A stretch of DNA of 64,000 bases from Saprospiraceae bacterium (GTDB lineage Bacteria > Bacteroidota > Bacteroidia > Chitinophagales > Saprospiraceae), in the NCBI GenBank assembly GCA_016710235.1, contig JADJLG010000001.1, positions 1,291,501-1,355,500 on the forward strand, read 5' to 3'. A program made the translations under genes and the position numbers. Positions 25,650 to 33,209 of this stretch are shown in pieces (within the stretch, counting starts at the first letter, position 1; every line of letters begins with the position of its first letter). The notes under the pieces are model-generated. The model was not told where the DNA came from. It saw nothing but the letters and a program-made list of their open reading frames with translations, and ran no database searches.

Positions 25650-26387
25650 TTATTTCCCATTTTCGTTCTTTGCCATTTGTGTTATGTCTCCAAAGTTAAA
25701 AGTATGTTTTCCTTTCTCTGCAATTTTTCCAATAGTTTCTAAAAGTTGGAAGAATTTTATATTGTCATCTCCTTTCATAAGTTCAGAAGCATTTTTTAAA
25801 GTTCGTGCTGTTGCAACTGCTGTTCTTGCATTTTCAAGGTCTGCCTTTGCTCTGACCTTTGCTTCCAAGTGTTTAGAAAAAAGGTCTTGAATTGTTTTAG
25901 GAAATGTTAAGTCTTTTAATTGAGCTTGTTCAATTGTTACTCCAAATTGAGCAACTTGATTTTCCATTTCTTCAGTTTTGAATTCTGTTAATTCATTGCG
26001 TTTTTCATTCAAAGTTTCACTGTCCATTTCAGCAATTCTATCTCTTAAAAATATTTGAACAATGTTACAAATTCTTTGTTCCAATTCTTGAATAATATAG
26101 ACAGTTTGTCTGTCTAACGAAAATTGAGTTAAAAGTTTTTGTCCATCTGTGATTTTATAAAGTATATTGAATGAAAAGCGTAGAGCAACATTATCTTTTG
26201 TCAAAACTTCTTGATTTGTCACACAAATAAGTTTGCTTGTTGTTGGCAAACTAAATAATTCAATTCGGTTTTTAAAGTCCCAAAATTCGTGATAGCCTGA
26301 ATTTAATGTTTGTTCAAAGTTATTGTCTCTATACAAATAACCAATTGTATTTGGTTTTACTTGTAACTGCCTTTTAAAAATTGCCAT
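25650..26387 (-). CDS. SPFH/band-7 (slipin-like) protein, copy 2
   Basis: The product is identical to that of 23925-24662 (245 residues, SPFH domain plus Ala-rich coiled coil), arising from the tandem duplication. Two identical genes imply either a very recent event or selection for dosage; the first is simpler. Confidence 0.85.
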   Translation of the reverse strand: MAIFKRQLQVKPNTIGYLYRDNNFEQTLNSGYHEFWDFKNRIELFSLPTTSKLICVTNQEVLTKDNVALRFSFNILYKITDGQKLLTQFSLDRQTVYIIQELEQRICNIVQIFLRDRIAEMDSETLNEKRNELTEFKTEEMENQVAQFGVTIEQAQLKDLTFPKTIQDLFSKHLEAKVRAKADLENARTAVATARTLKNASELMKGDDNIKFFQLLETIGKIAEKGKHTFNFGDITQMAKNENGK

Positions 26388-26703
26388 ATATATTTGTTAT
26401 GAAGTTTGAAAATAATAAAAGGTAAAAAACACCAAACTCAAGGGAAAACATTTTAAGTTTAGCCAAACTGTCTAAACGGTATCCTTTGTTTTGCAAACTC
26501 AAATTCAGATTGAGTATTTCTACTCTGTTCTTTACCTTTTCTTTGTCAGCGTGACAGGCTGGAGTGTAACCACACTTTGCATCTGAAGCAAACGAGGAGT
26601 CGAACCTCTTGGGACAAAGCACCGCAATACCCTGTTCCTTGCTTGTCCCTTTGTCAAACAGGTGGCGGTTTATCTTTAATATTTTTATTTTATCAATTGT
26701 CAT
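26374..26703 (-). CDS. small protein upstream of SPFH gene, copy 2
   Basis: 109 residues from MTIDKIKILKINRHLFDKGT. Here the frame continues into a hydrophobic tail (MFSLEFGVFYLLLFSNFITN) and overlaps the SPFH start by 14 bp, an arrangement typical of coupled genes, so this copy may be the correct frame. It would make a tail-anchored membrane partner of the SPFH protein. Family unknown. Confidence 0.45.
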   Translation of the reverse strand: MTIDKIKILKINRHLFDKGTSKEQGIAVLCPKRFDSSFASDAKCGYTPACHADKEKVKNRVEILNLNLSLQNKGYRLDSLAKLKMFSLEFGVFYLLLFSNFITNIYGNF

Positions 26704-26744
26704 TTTCACTTCAGTATTCCGGTCTCGTAGCCTTGCCACTAACG

Positions 26745-26932
26745 TCAAACTGTGAAAATACCATTTTTTTGTTTTCAAATGCATAAATCACCCGGTAAAA
26801 TTTCATATAACCGAATTTTGGACGTGATAAAGACAAGATTTTTATGTACCGCCGAATAGTTTGCACAAAATATAAGAGCTCCCACAGGTATAAAACAAGC
26901 CAATTTTTAGAAAAATTCGGGTCTTTCTTGTG
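26745..26932 (-). mobile_element. IS1182-family end remnant d
   Basis: Follows AACG (26741-26744) with TCAAACTGTGAAAATACC and runs about 188 bp to GGGTCTTTCTTGT. Donor of the left half of chimeric remnant c. Confidence 0.65.
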
Positions 26933-27081
26933 ACTATTCTGGTAATCAACTTAACGCTTGATTATCCAAAAGTGAACTTTCTTTGGTGGTAAGCCTTGCT
27001 CCGGATTATACACATCATGCCGGATATTTGTCACCCCGAGGAAAAAAGCTGCGTATAGCAAACTTGTATGATCAACTGATT
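26933..27081. other. mobile-element-derived spacer
   Basis: Partly similar to 22073-22135. It joins the IS1182 remnant to the IS91 3' end. No gene seen. Confidence 0.35.
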
Positions 27082-27456
27082 TGCCGCCATCAATGCCAAA
27101 AGTGGAAATACCAATTCAATTGCGCGTATTGATCAAAACAGGAATTGACATCAGTCTGTGTCCCATCTGCAAAACTGGAAAATTAATCCTGATCAAAACA
27201 AGTATTTGCATCAACGGCATTTTGATCGATGTCCAGACCATACAAAACAAAGGCTCTCCATTAATAAACATCGACATTCCATGAAAATTACCCTAAATAA
27301 ATATTGTTATACATTTACTTACAGAAAAATTAATGTAGATTTTTCTGTGGCGAAGCTATGCAAAAAAACTAATAATTGTACTACTAAAAAAGTAAAAGCT
27401 TGACCTAAAAAAACTCAATTGATATACTATGACACCTAAGAAGAGGTCTCGTTGAA
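27082..27456 (+). mobile_element. IS91-family 3' end, duplicate of 37018-37391
   Basis: About 375 bp almost identical to the end of the complete module. It encodes the transposase tail (PKVEIPIQLRVLIKTG, CPICKTGKLILIK, ending NIDIP) and the following untranslated part to GAGGTCTCGTTGAA. The rest of the transposase is absent, consistent with one-ended rolling-circle copying or deletion. Confidence 0.8.
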
Positions 27457-27545
27457 AATGAACGAATGAAGTCTTGAATTTTATTCAAGACCAGATGCAT
27501 AGAGATGCATCTGATGAGAGAACTGAGAGACCCTTCTCTCAGCTT
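27457..27545. repeat. triple-hairpin insert between IS91 end and attC-like arm
   Basis: Three consecutive perfect hairpins: GTCTTGAA/TTCAAGAC (27471-27478, 27484-27491), AGATGCAT/ATGCATCT (27493-27500, 27505-27512), CTGAGAG/CTCTCAG (27523-27529, 27536-27542). The parallel site at 37390 lacks this ~90-bp block and has AACACCG instead. Origin unknown. Confidence 0.6.
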
Positions 27546-27656
27546 TATAGCAGAAAGCCCGTTGTAGTTTTATTTTATCATTATCTGTAAGTGACGATTA
27601 GCTTTTTATTGTATTTTTCCTTTGGACTTTCTTCTATACGGCTAAATGTTAGCAGA
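27546..27656 (-). repeat. attC-like site D (left box lost)
   Basis: TATAGCAGAAAGCCC (27546-27560) pairs with GGACTTTCTTCTATA (27624-27638), followed by CGGCTAAATGTT and GTTAGCAGA (27648-27656). The sequence is nearly identical to site F at 37390, but the left AACACCG was replaced by the triple-hairpin insert. GTTAGCAGA is the exact complement of TCTGCTAAC at 33199-33207. Confidence 0.65.
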
Positions 27657-27763
27657 TGCCCTTCTGTCTGTTCGAAGTGCTTTGTCGTTCCGAGTTTGCA
27701 GTCAGTCCGTGCAGTTGGGGAAATAAATTTGTAAAAAAGTGCGGGGCTTTTCTTGGGAGGGAG

Positions 27764-27830
27764 AAAAAATACTCTCTTAAAAACTTTGGTCGCAGCGTTG
27801 GCTTGTGCGGTTTTTAAGAGTGTATTTTTT
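27764..27830. repeat. long hairpin H1 inside cassette 3
   Basis: Arms AAAAAATACTCTCTTAAAAA.. (27764-27784) and ..TTTTTAAGAGTGTATTTTTT (27810-27830) pair at 20 of 21 positions around a GC-richer 25-base loop. A related hairpin lies at the other end of the same cassette (33011-33072). It could act as a bidirectional terminator. Confidence 0.6.
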
Positions 27831-27842
27831 GTGGGTGGCTTT

Positions 27843-28418
27843 TTAATTTGGTTTACTAATACCTAAATTCTCTTTTATATGCAGTTCAGGTTTGTCAATA
27901 ATGGTCGAAATAAATGCTGCAATACTTTTTCTTGAAATAGCTGTCCCTGTTTCGGTTTCTCCTTTTTGAGTTAACGCATAATCCACTTCGCTGTCATTGG
28001 TAAACCAATCAGGTCTTAAAATGGTGTAGTCAAGATTAGATGCTTCAATTATGTCAGCTAATTTTCTGTATGGAATTAAAACAGATTTTAAAGGTGTTTT
28101 GTAAATTCCAATAGAACTGATGGCAATAATTCGTTTAATACCCGTTTCGTCCATTGCGTTGACAATGTTAGTTGTCATTGTTTCTAAATTACCAGCAAGA
28201 TTTACATAAACGATTTGATGACCCGTAATTGCATTTTTTACGCTATTGTAATTCATTGCATCACCTTCAATCACAGTGCAGCCTTCGGCAACACTGTTTG
28301 AAAGTCTGCTTTTGTTTCTTACAAATAATGTAATCTCTACATTTTGCAATTGCTTCAACGCCTCAATTACATAGGGAGCAAGGCTTCCGCTTGCTCCAAG
28401 GATGATTACCTTTTTCAT
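27843..28418 (-). CDS. NAD(P)H-binding atypical SDR (NmrA-like)
   Basis: 191 residues. GASGSLAPYVIEAL (GxxGxxxx Rossmann start), LFVRNKSRLS, VIEGDAMN and IVYVNLAG are typical of NAD(P)H-binding SDRs; LDYTILRPDWFTND marks the substrate-side loop. Reductase or isomerase of unknown substrate. Last gene of the five-gene cassette, 2 bp after the alcohol dehydrogenase. Confidence 0.82.
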   Translation of the reverse strand: MKKVIILGASGSLAPYVIEALKQLQNVEITLFVRNKSRLSNSVAEGCTVIEGDAMNYNSVKNAITGHQIVYVNLAGNLETMTTNIVNAMDETGIKRIIAISSIGIYKTPLKSVLIPYRKLADIIEASNLDYTILRPDWFTNDSEVDYALTQKGETETGTAISRKSIAAFISTIIDKPELHIKENLGISKPN

Positions 28419-28420
28419 TT

Positions 28421-29476
28421 CTAACTTTTAAGCGAAGCCATGTCAATTACAAATCTGTAATGCACATCTCCTTTTTCTAATCTTGTATATGCTGTATTGA
28501 CATCTTGAATTTTTATCAGTTCAATGTCAGCAGTAATGTTGTGTTTAGCACAGAAGTCTAACATTTCCTGTGTTTCTGCAATGCCTCCAATGTTTGAACC
28601 TGCAAAACTTCTGCGTCCTTTTATTACATTAAATGCACTAATTGCAAGTGGCTCTGGTGGCAAGCCAACCAAGACCATACTGCCATCAACTGTAAGTTGG
28701 TTTAGGTAAATATTTACATCGTGTTTGGCAGAAACAGTGTCTATAATAAAATTGAGTTTGCCAGCGTATTTTTTCATTTGTTCAGGATCAGAAGATAGAA
28801 CAGCATCATCTGCACCTAATCTTTTTGCATCGTCAACTTTTGATTGTGAGGTAGTGAACACGGTAACAAAAGCACCCATTGCTTTCGCAATTTTAATGGC
28901 AACGTGCCCTAATCCACCAATGCCTAATATTCCAACTTTACTTCCCTGTCCAATTTTCCAATGATTTAGCGGAGAATAAACTGTAATTCCAGCACAAAGC
29001 AACGGTGCGGCAGAAGCTAAGTCTAAAGTTTTCGGAATGGTTAGAACATATTTTTCATCAGTTACAATACTTTCTGAATAGCCGCCAAACGTATGTCCAC
29101 CATAAGTTTTGTCAATGGAGTTGAATGAAAAAGTCATTCCTTCTTCGCAGAATTGTTCAAAGCCGTCTTTACAAGGATTGCATGTTCTGCAAGTGTCAAC
29201 AATACAACCAACTCCTGCTAAGTCACCCACCTTGAACTTGGTAACGTGATTACCAACAGCAGTAACTCGTCCTACAATTTCATGCCCAGGAACTATCGGA
29301 TAGATTGCCCCACCAAAATCGTTTTTTACTTGGTGCAAGTCGGAATGACAAATGCCACAAAATAGGATTTCAATTTCTACATCATGTGGAGTTGTGGCTC
29401 TACGTTCAATTTTCATTTCTTGCAAAGGCTGTGTAGATGCTCCTGTGCCGTATGCTTTTATTTGTTTCGCTTCCAT
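28421..29476 (-). CDS. zinc-dependent NAD(P) alcohol dehydrogenase (YahK/cinnamyl-alcohol type)
   Basis: 351 residues. The catalytic zinc site is CGICHSDLHQ and GHEIVGRV; the structural zinc site is CRTCNPCKDGFEQFC; the Rossmann motif is VGILGIGGLGHVAI. The family reduces aldehydes with NADPH. The product lacks a signal and is cytosolic. A second homologue with a signal lies two genes upstream in the same operon. Confidence 0.93.
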   Translation of the reverse strand: MEAKQIKAYGTGASTQPLQEMKIERRATTPHDVEIEILFCGICHSDLHQVKNDFGGAIYPIVPGHEIVGRVTAVGNHVTKFKVGDLAGVGCIVDTCRTCNPCKDGFEQFCEEGMTFSFNSIDKTYGGHTFGGYSESIVTDEKYVLTIPKTLDLASAAPLLCAGITVYSPLNHWKIGQGSKVGILGIGGLGHVAIKIAKAMGAFVTVFTTSQSKVDDAKRLGADDAVLSSDPEQMKKYAGKLNFIIDTVSAKHDVNIYLNQLTVDGSMVLVGLPPEPLAISAFNVIKGRRSFAGSNIGGIAETQEMLDFCAKHNITADIELIKIQDVNTAYTRLEKGDVHYRFVIDMASLKS

Positions 29477-29490
29477 ATTTATTTGGTTGA

Positions 29491-30759
29491 TTATTTTATT
29501 GGTAAAATTTCGTTCAAACAGTTGATTGCATTTAGTGTTCTTGGATAACCCACATAAGGCAACAACTGTGTCATTAAGTTGATTAAAGTTTGTCTGTCGT
29601 TTCCAACATTGGAATTGCCCTGAATATGCCCTTTTATTTGGCTTTCAGTTCCTCCCATTGCTATTAAAAAGGATAACGTTACCATTTCTCTGGTTTTAAC
29701 ATCTAATCCGCTTCTGGTAATGTAATCGCCAAAACAGTTGGCAGATAAATACTCTTGGATATGCAACAAGTCTTTAGGCGAACTTTTATACATATCATCA
29801 ATACGATTACCCACAATTTCTTTTTGCTTTGCCAATCCCTTTTCAAGTCTTGTTTCGGGAGTGGCGGTAGATTGACTTTCTAATGGTAAAGTAATATTTC
29901 GTTCTGTGAAAATTTCATTGGTAGCATAAATGAAATCAAGCACTTTAGAAATGCCAACGTAAGGCACTGACTGATACAATACTTCTTTTATTTCTACTGG
30001 TGTTACACCCACGTTTAGAGCTGCATTTACAAACATTTTATATTCTGACAACGCCTGACAGCCAATGGTAGTTGCCATAATCAATAACACTCTTAATTTG
30101 GCATCCATTGTGTCGTGATGGATGACTTCATCAAAAGCAAAATTGTCAAACACATTGATCAAATCGGGGTCATTTATTGCAGCTTTTGAATTGTAATTTG
30201 GCCACAATTCTTCGTGGTTTTTGTGTGCCGTCTCTGTAATATTCACTTCTGATTTTTCGGTTTTAAAGTGGTTATATTCTGCATCGCTTAAAGGTTTCAA
30301 CCATTCTGTTTTATCCTTGTCATATTCGGGAACAAGTGCAATGTGCCTCATCGAACTTCCGTGTGATGCTTCGTGCCAATGCTCTGTATTTTTTGGAACT
30401 TTGACCACATCACCTTTTTGTATTAACTGAATGGGTTTGCCTTTTTCCTGATAATATCCAATGCCTTCAATCACAAACAATATTTGACCACTTGTGTGGC
30501 TGTGCCAATTGGTTCTTGCTTTCGGTTCAAAAGTTACCGTTCCAATATTGGTGTTGTAGCCTTCATCGGGTTTTACGTTCATATTCACCCAAACTGTTCC
30601 TGTGAAATTTTCTTTGGGAACGGGAACTCCTTTATCTATAAATGATGTCATTTTGTAATTTTTATCGTTACTTTTTACTTGTGCTTTTGCGGTTGTAATT
30701 CCTGTGATAATGGATGTAACCAACAGAAGTAAAAGCCCTGTATGTTTTAGAACTTTCAT
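29491..30759 (-). CDS. exported cupin - carboxymuconolactone decarboxylase fusion
   Basis: 422 residues. Signal peptide at the N-terminus (LLLLVTSIITGITTAKAQ). A cupin follows (NWHSHTSGQILFVIEG ... KGDVVKVPKNTEHWHEAS, metal His pattern intact), then two carboxymuconolactone-decarboxylase/AhpD-like units (DAKLRVLLIMATTIGCQAL and TREMVTLSFLIAMGGTESQ). The usual CxxC of AhpD is absent; one Cys remains in the first unit. Probably an envelope quinone or aldehyde detoxification enzyme, but the reaction is not established. Confidence 0.85.
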   Translation of the reverse strand: MKVLKHTGLLLLLVTSIITGITTAKAQVKSNDKNYKMTSFIDKGVPVPKENFTGTVWVNMNVKPDEGYNTNIGTVTFEPKARTNWHSHTSGQILFVIEGIGYYQEKGKPIQLIQKGDVVKVPKNTEHWHEASHGSSMRHIALVPEYDKDKTEWLKPLSDAEYNHFKTEKSEVNITETAHKNHEELWPNYNSKAAINDPDLINVFDNFAFDEVIHHDTMDAKLRVLLIMATTIGCQALSEYKMFVNAALNVGVTPVEIKEVLYQSVPYVGISKVLDFIYATNEIFTERNITLPLESQSTATPETRLEKGLAKQKEIVGNRIDDMYKSSPKDLLHIQEYLSANCFGDYITRSGLDVKTREMVTLSFLIAMGGTESQIKGHIQGNSNVGNDRQTLINLMTQLLPYVGYPRTLNAINCLNEILPIK

Positions 30760-30763
30760 TGGG

Positions 30764-31897
30764 TTATTTCATTGTTGTCATATCTATTACAAAACGGAAT
30801 TTCACTTTACCGTCTAACACTTTTTGATAAGCCTCTTCTATGGATTGAGACGTAGCAGAGATAATTTCTACTTCGGGATAAATGTTGTTTTTTATAGAGT
30901 AATCCAACATTTCTTGTGTTTCTTTAATACCTCCAATTTGAGAACCGAACACTTTGCGGTTACCTTGCCAAATCAATTTATCAATAGGAATAGTTGGCAT
31001 AATAGCGAATGGTGGAAGTCCTACGATGGCTAATTGTCCGTTGATGTTCAACATTTTTAAATACATATTCGGGTCGTAGCTTGCGGGAATTGTGCTGATA
31101 ATAAGACTAAGTGTATTGTCTAATCCTTTTAGGTCTTCGGGATTATTTACATTCACATATTTAGTAGCTCCCATTCGTAAAGCTTCAGCTCGTTTTTCTT
31201 CGGTTATATCAAATACTGTAACGTCTGCCCCCATCTTTACCAAATACTGAACTGCCATGTGCCCCAATCCACCATAGCCAGCAACGCCAACTTTATCGCC
31301 TTTTTTTACTCCTGCGTAATGGATAGGCGAATACACTGTAATACCTGCACAAAGCAATGGAGCAACTTTTTTCAAATCTGCATTGGCAGGAATTTTTATT
31401 GCAAATTTTTCAGTCAGCACAATGTTGTTTGAATAACCGCCTTGTGTGGTTTCATTGTTGTGAAATTGGTCGTGGTCGTGATAGGTAAGCACATTTTCTT
31501 TGCAGTATTGTTCCAAATTGGCTTTGCAGAAATCGCAATGCCCGCAAGAATTGACCAAGCAACCAACACCTGCTAAATCGCCAACTTTAAACTTGGTCAC
31601 ATTTTTTCCTACTTCTGATACTCGTCCAGCAATTTCGTGTCCGGGAACCATGGGAAATTCTTCTTTGCCCCAATCGCTTTTAACGTGGTGCAAATCGCTG
31701 TGACAAATACCTGCGTAAAGAATGTCAATTTTAATTTCATCATCACCCAATGCGTGACGTTCAAATTCAAACGGTTTAAATTTTCCGTCATTTGCCAATA
31801 CGGCAAAGCCTTTGGCGGGAACAGTTTTGTTTTGTGAGAATGCGGTTGCAATAAATGTCAGCGACATTATTATTGTAAAAAGATGTTTGATTTTCAT
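30764..31897 (-). CDS. zinc alcohol dehydrogenase with N-terminal signal peptide
   Basis: 377 residues. It is homologous to 28421-29476: YAGICHSDLHHVKSDWG, GHEIAGRVSEVG, structural Cys set CGHCDFCKANLEQYC, and VGVAGYGGLGHMAV. It begins with a typical export signal (IKHLFTIIMSLTFIATAFSQ), which is unusual for an NAD(P)-dependent enzyme, since the periplasm has little free cofactor. Second gene of the cassette operon, 4 bp before the cupin fusion. Confidence 0.92.
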   Translation of the reverse strand: MKIKHLFTIIMSLTFIATAFSQNKTVPAKGFAVLANDGKFKPFEFERHALGDDEIKIDILYAGICHSDLHHVKSDWGKEEFPMVPGHEIAGRVSEVGKNVTKFKVGDLAGVGCLVNSCGHCDFCKANLEQYCKENVLTYHDHDQFHNNETTQGGYSNNIVLTEKFAIKIPANADLKKVAPLLCAGITVYSPIHYAGVKKGDKVGVAGYGGLGHMAVQYLVKMGADVTVFDITEEKRAEALRMGATKYVNVNNPEDLKGLDNTLSLIISTIPASYDPNMYLKMLNINGQLAIVGLPPFAIMPTIPIDKLIWQGNRKVFGSQIGGIKETQEMLDYSIKNNIYPEVEIISATSQSIEEAYQKVLDGKVKFRFVIDMTTMK

Positions 31898-31995
31898 ATA
31901 CCTAATTTTTCAATTGTCACTAATTATTTGACACCGCAAAGGTGCAGTAATTAGAATTTACTCAACAACTAAAATCAAACAGATAATTACGAAAA

Positions 31996-32895
31996 TCAAA
32001 CAACACGAAATTTCATCGGGCTTAACTTGGTGTGCTTTTTAAAAAAGTTGTTGAAATGTGTCGGTTCTGTAAAACCTAATGAGTAAGCAATTTCAGAAAC
32101 ATTCCAAGAACTGTGTCGCAACAGGATTTTTGCTTCTTGTAAAATACGTTCAGCAATTATTTCCGATGTTGTTTTTTCTGCCGTTTCCTTTACTGCTCGG
32201 TTCAGGTGGTTTACATGAATATTCAATTTCTCTGCAAAATCAGAAGCTGAACGTAGCTGCATAGTTTGATGGTTGTCATCAATAGGAAACTGTCTTTCCA
32301 ACAACTCTAAGAATAAGGTAGAAATTCTCTTGGCAGCATTCACGGGTTGCTTGTCCAAACTTGTTGCTGGATGCATCTTCATAGCAAAATGTATCAACTC
32401 AAATGTCAAGTTGCGTAATACATCGTATTTATGAATATACTCGGAGTTAAACTCGTCAAACATTCTGTCATACACAGCAGTAGCAGTTTTAACTTGTTCC
32501 GTTGTCAATTCAAATACATGCGTTCCATTCGGTTGAAAAACGGAATATTGGTCGAGGTTGCCATATTGGTGAAAAAGTGTTTGGTTAAAAACGCAGAATT
32601 GTCCAGTGCGAACCTTGTCTAATTGTGTCCAACTATATGGTATTTGCGGATTGGAAAACACCAAAGCATGTTTTTTTACTTCTATTGTCTTGTCGGCATA
32701 TTGAACTACGCCATTGCCAATAATCAATGTGATTTTATAGTAGTCCCTTTTGCGGTAAGGCACTTGTTTGGCGTTCTTTCCTATAAACGGGTCGAGCTTA
32801 AATACATTGAAATGCCCTATTTCTTTTCGCAGATTGTCAGGCATCCAAGTATGCTTCTCCTCATAAAACGTTTCTATGTTCTCAACTTTTTTCAT
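31996..32895 (-). CDS. AraC family transcriptional regulator
   Basis: 299 residues. An N-terminal cupin-like sensory region (KKHALVFSNPQIPYSW) is followed by the AraC double helix-turn-helix (FAEKLNIHVNHLNRAVKE ... VSEIAYSLGFTEPTHFNNFF ... SPMKFRVV). First gene of the five-gene cassette and the likely activator of the ADH genes 98 bp downstream. A -7 box (complement of CAAAGTTA, 32900-32907) lies only 4 bp before the ATG, which implies a leaderless or very short-leader transcript. Confidence 0.92.
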   Translation of the reverse strand: MKKVENIETFYEEKHTWMPDNLRKEIGHFNVFKLDPFIGKNAKQVPYRKRDYYKITLIIGNGVVQYADKTIEVKKHALVFSNPQIPYSWTQLDKVRTGQFCVFNQTLFHQYGNLDQYSVFQPNGTHVFELTTEQVKTATAVYDRMFDEFNSEYIHKYDVLRNLTFELIHFAMKMHPATSLDKQPVNAAKRISTLFLELLERQFPIDDNHQTMQLRSASDFAEKLNIHVNHLNRAVKETAEKTTSEIIAERILQEAKILLRHSSWNVSEIAYSLGFTEPTHFNNFFKKHTKLSPMKFRVV

Positions 32896-32950
32896 GCGGC
32901 AAAGTTACGAATTTCAAACATAGCAAACACAAATCGCAAACTTAAAATGA

Positions 32951-32973
32951 ACAGCCCCCGAAAAGGGGGCTGT
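32951..32973 (+). terminator. strong rho-independent terminator
   Basis: ACAGCCCCC (32951-32959) and GGGGGCTGT (32965-32973) pair perfectly around GAAAA. T-rich runs follow on the plus strand. It lies between the cassette edge and the AraC promoter, and could insulate the operon from outside transcription. Confidence 0.75.
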
Positions 32974-33010
32974 TTGTCTTTTTGGTTTTTAATTGTCTTT
33001 TTGGGTGGAG

Positions 33011-33072
33011 AAAACACTCTTTCATTTTTTTCGGGTCGGCTTGTGTGTCGGCAAAAAATGAAAGTGTGTTTT
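33011..33072. repeat. long hairpin H2 inside cassette 3
   Basis: AAAACACTCTTTCATTTTTT (33011-33030) pairs with AAAAAATGAAAGTGTGTTTT (33053-33072) at 19 of 20 positions. Flanks and loop (GGGTGGAG..., GGCTTGTG, GTGGGTGG..TTTTT) resemble hairpin H1. Confidence 0.6.
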
Positions 33073-33209
33073 GTGCGTTGGCGTGGGTGGGCTTTTTTAC
33101 AAATTTATTTTTGGGTGGGCTTTTGAAGTCAAGTAAGTTGTCCACGAAAAGTTCGTTCAAAGCTCAAATGTTCAAGGTTGCACTGTCGCCATAGGGTTTC
33201 TGCTAACGG

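Larger units (their letters stand above)
23391..26842. repeat. tandem duplication, unit of 1726 bp
   Basis: The segment starting near 23391 recurs 1726 bp later (near 25117), and the homologous point occurs a third time near 26843. Both SPFH proteins are identical. The middle IS1182 remnant (25019-25204) matches remnant d (26745 on) in its first half and remnant b in its second half, switching within TTTAT at about 25113-25119, the signature of unequal crossing-over between remnants b and d. Confidence 0.85.

Noticed and set aside
27448..27545. CRISPR-like repeat array
   Set aside because: The three hairpins differ in sequence and there are no regular repeats or spacers here or elsewhere in the window; no cas genes are present.
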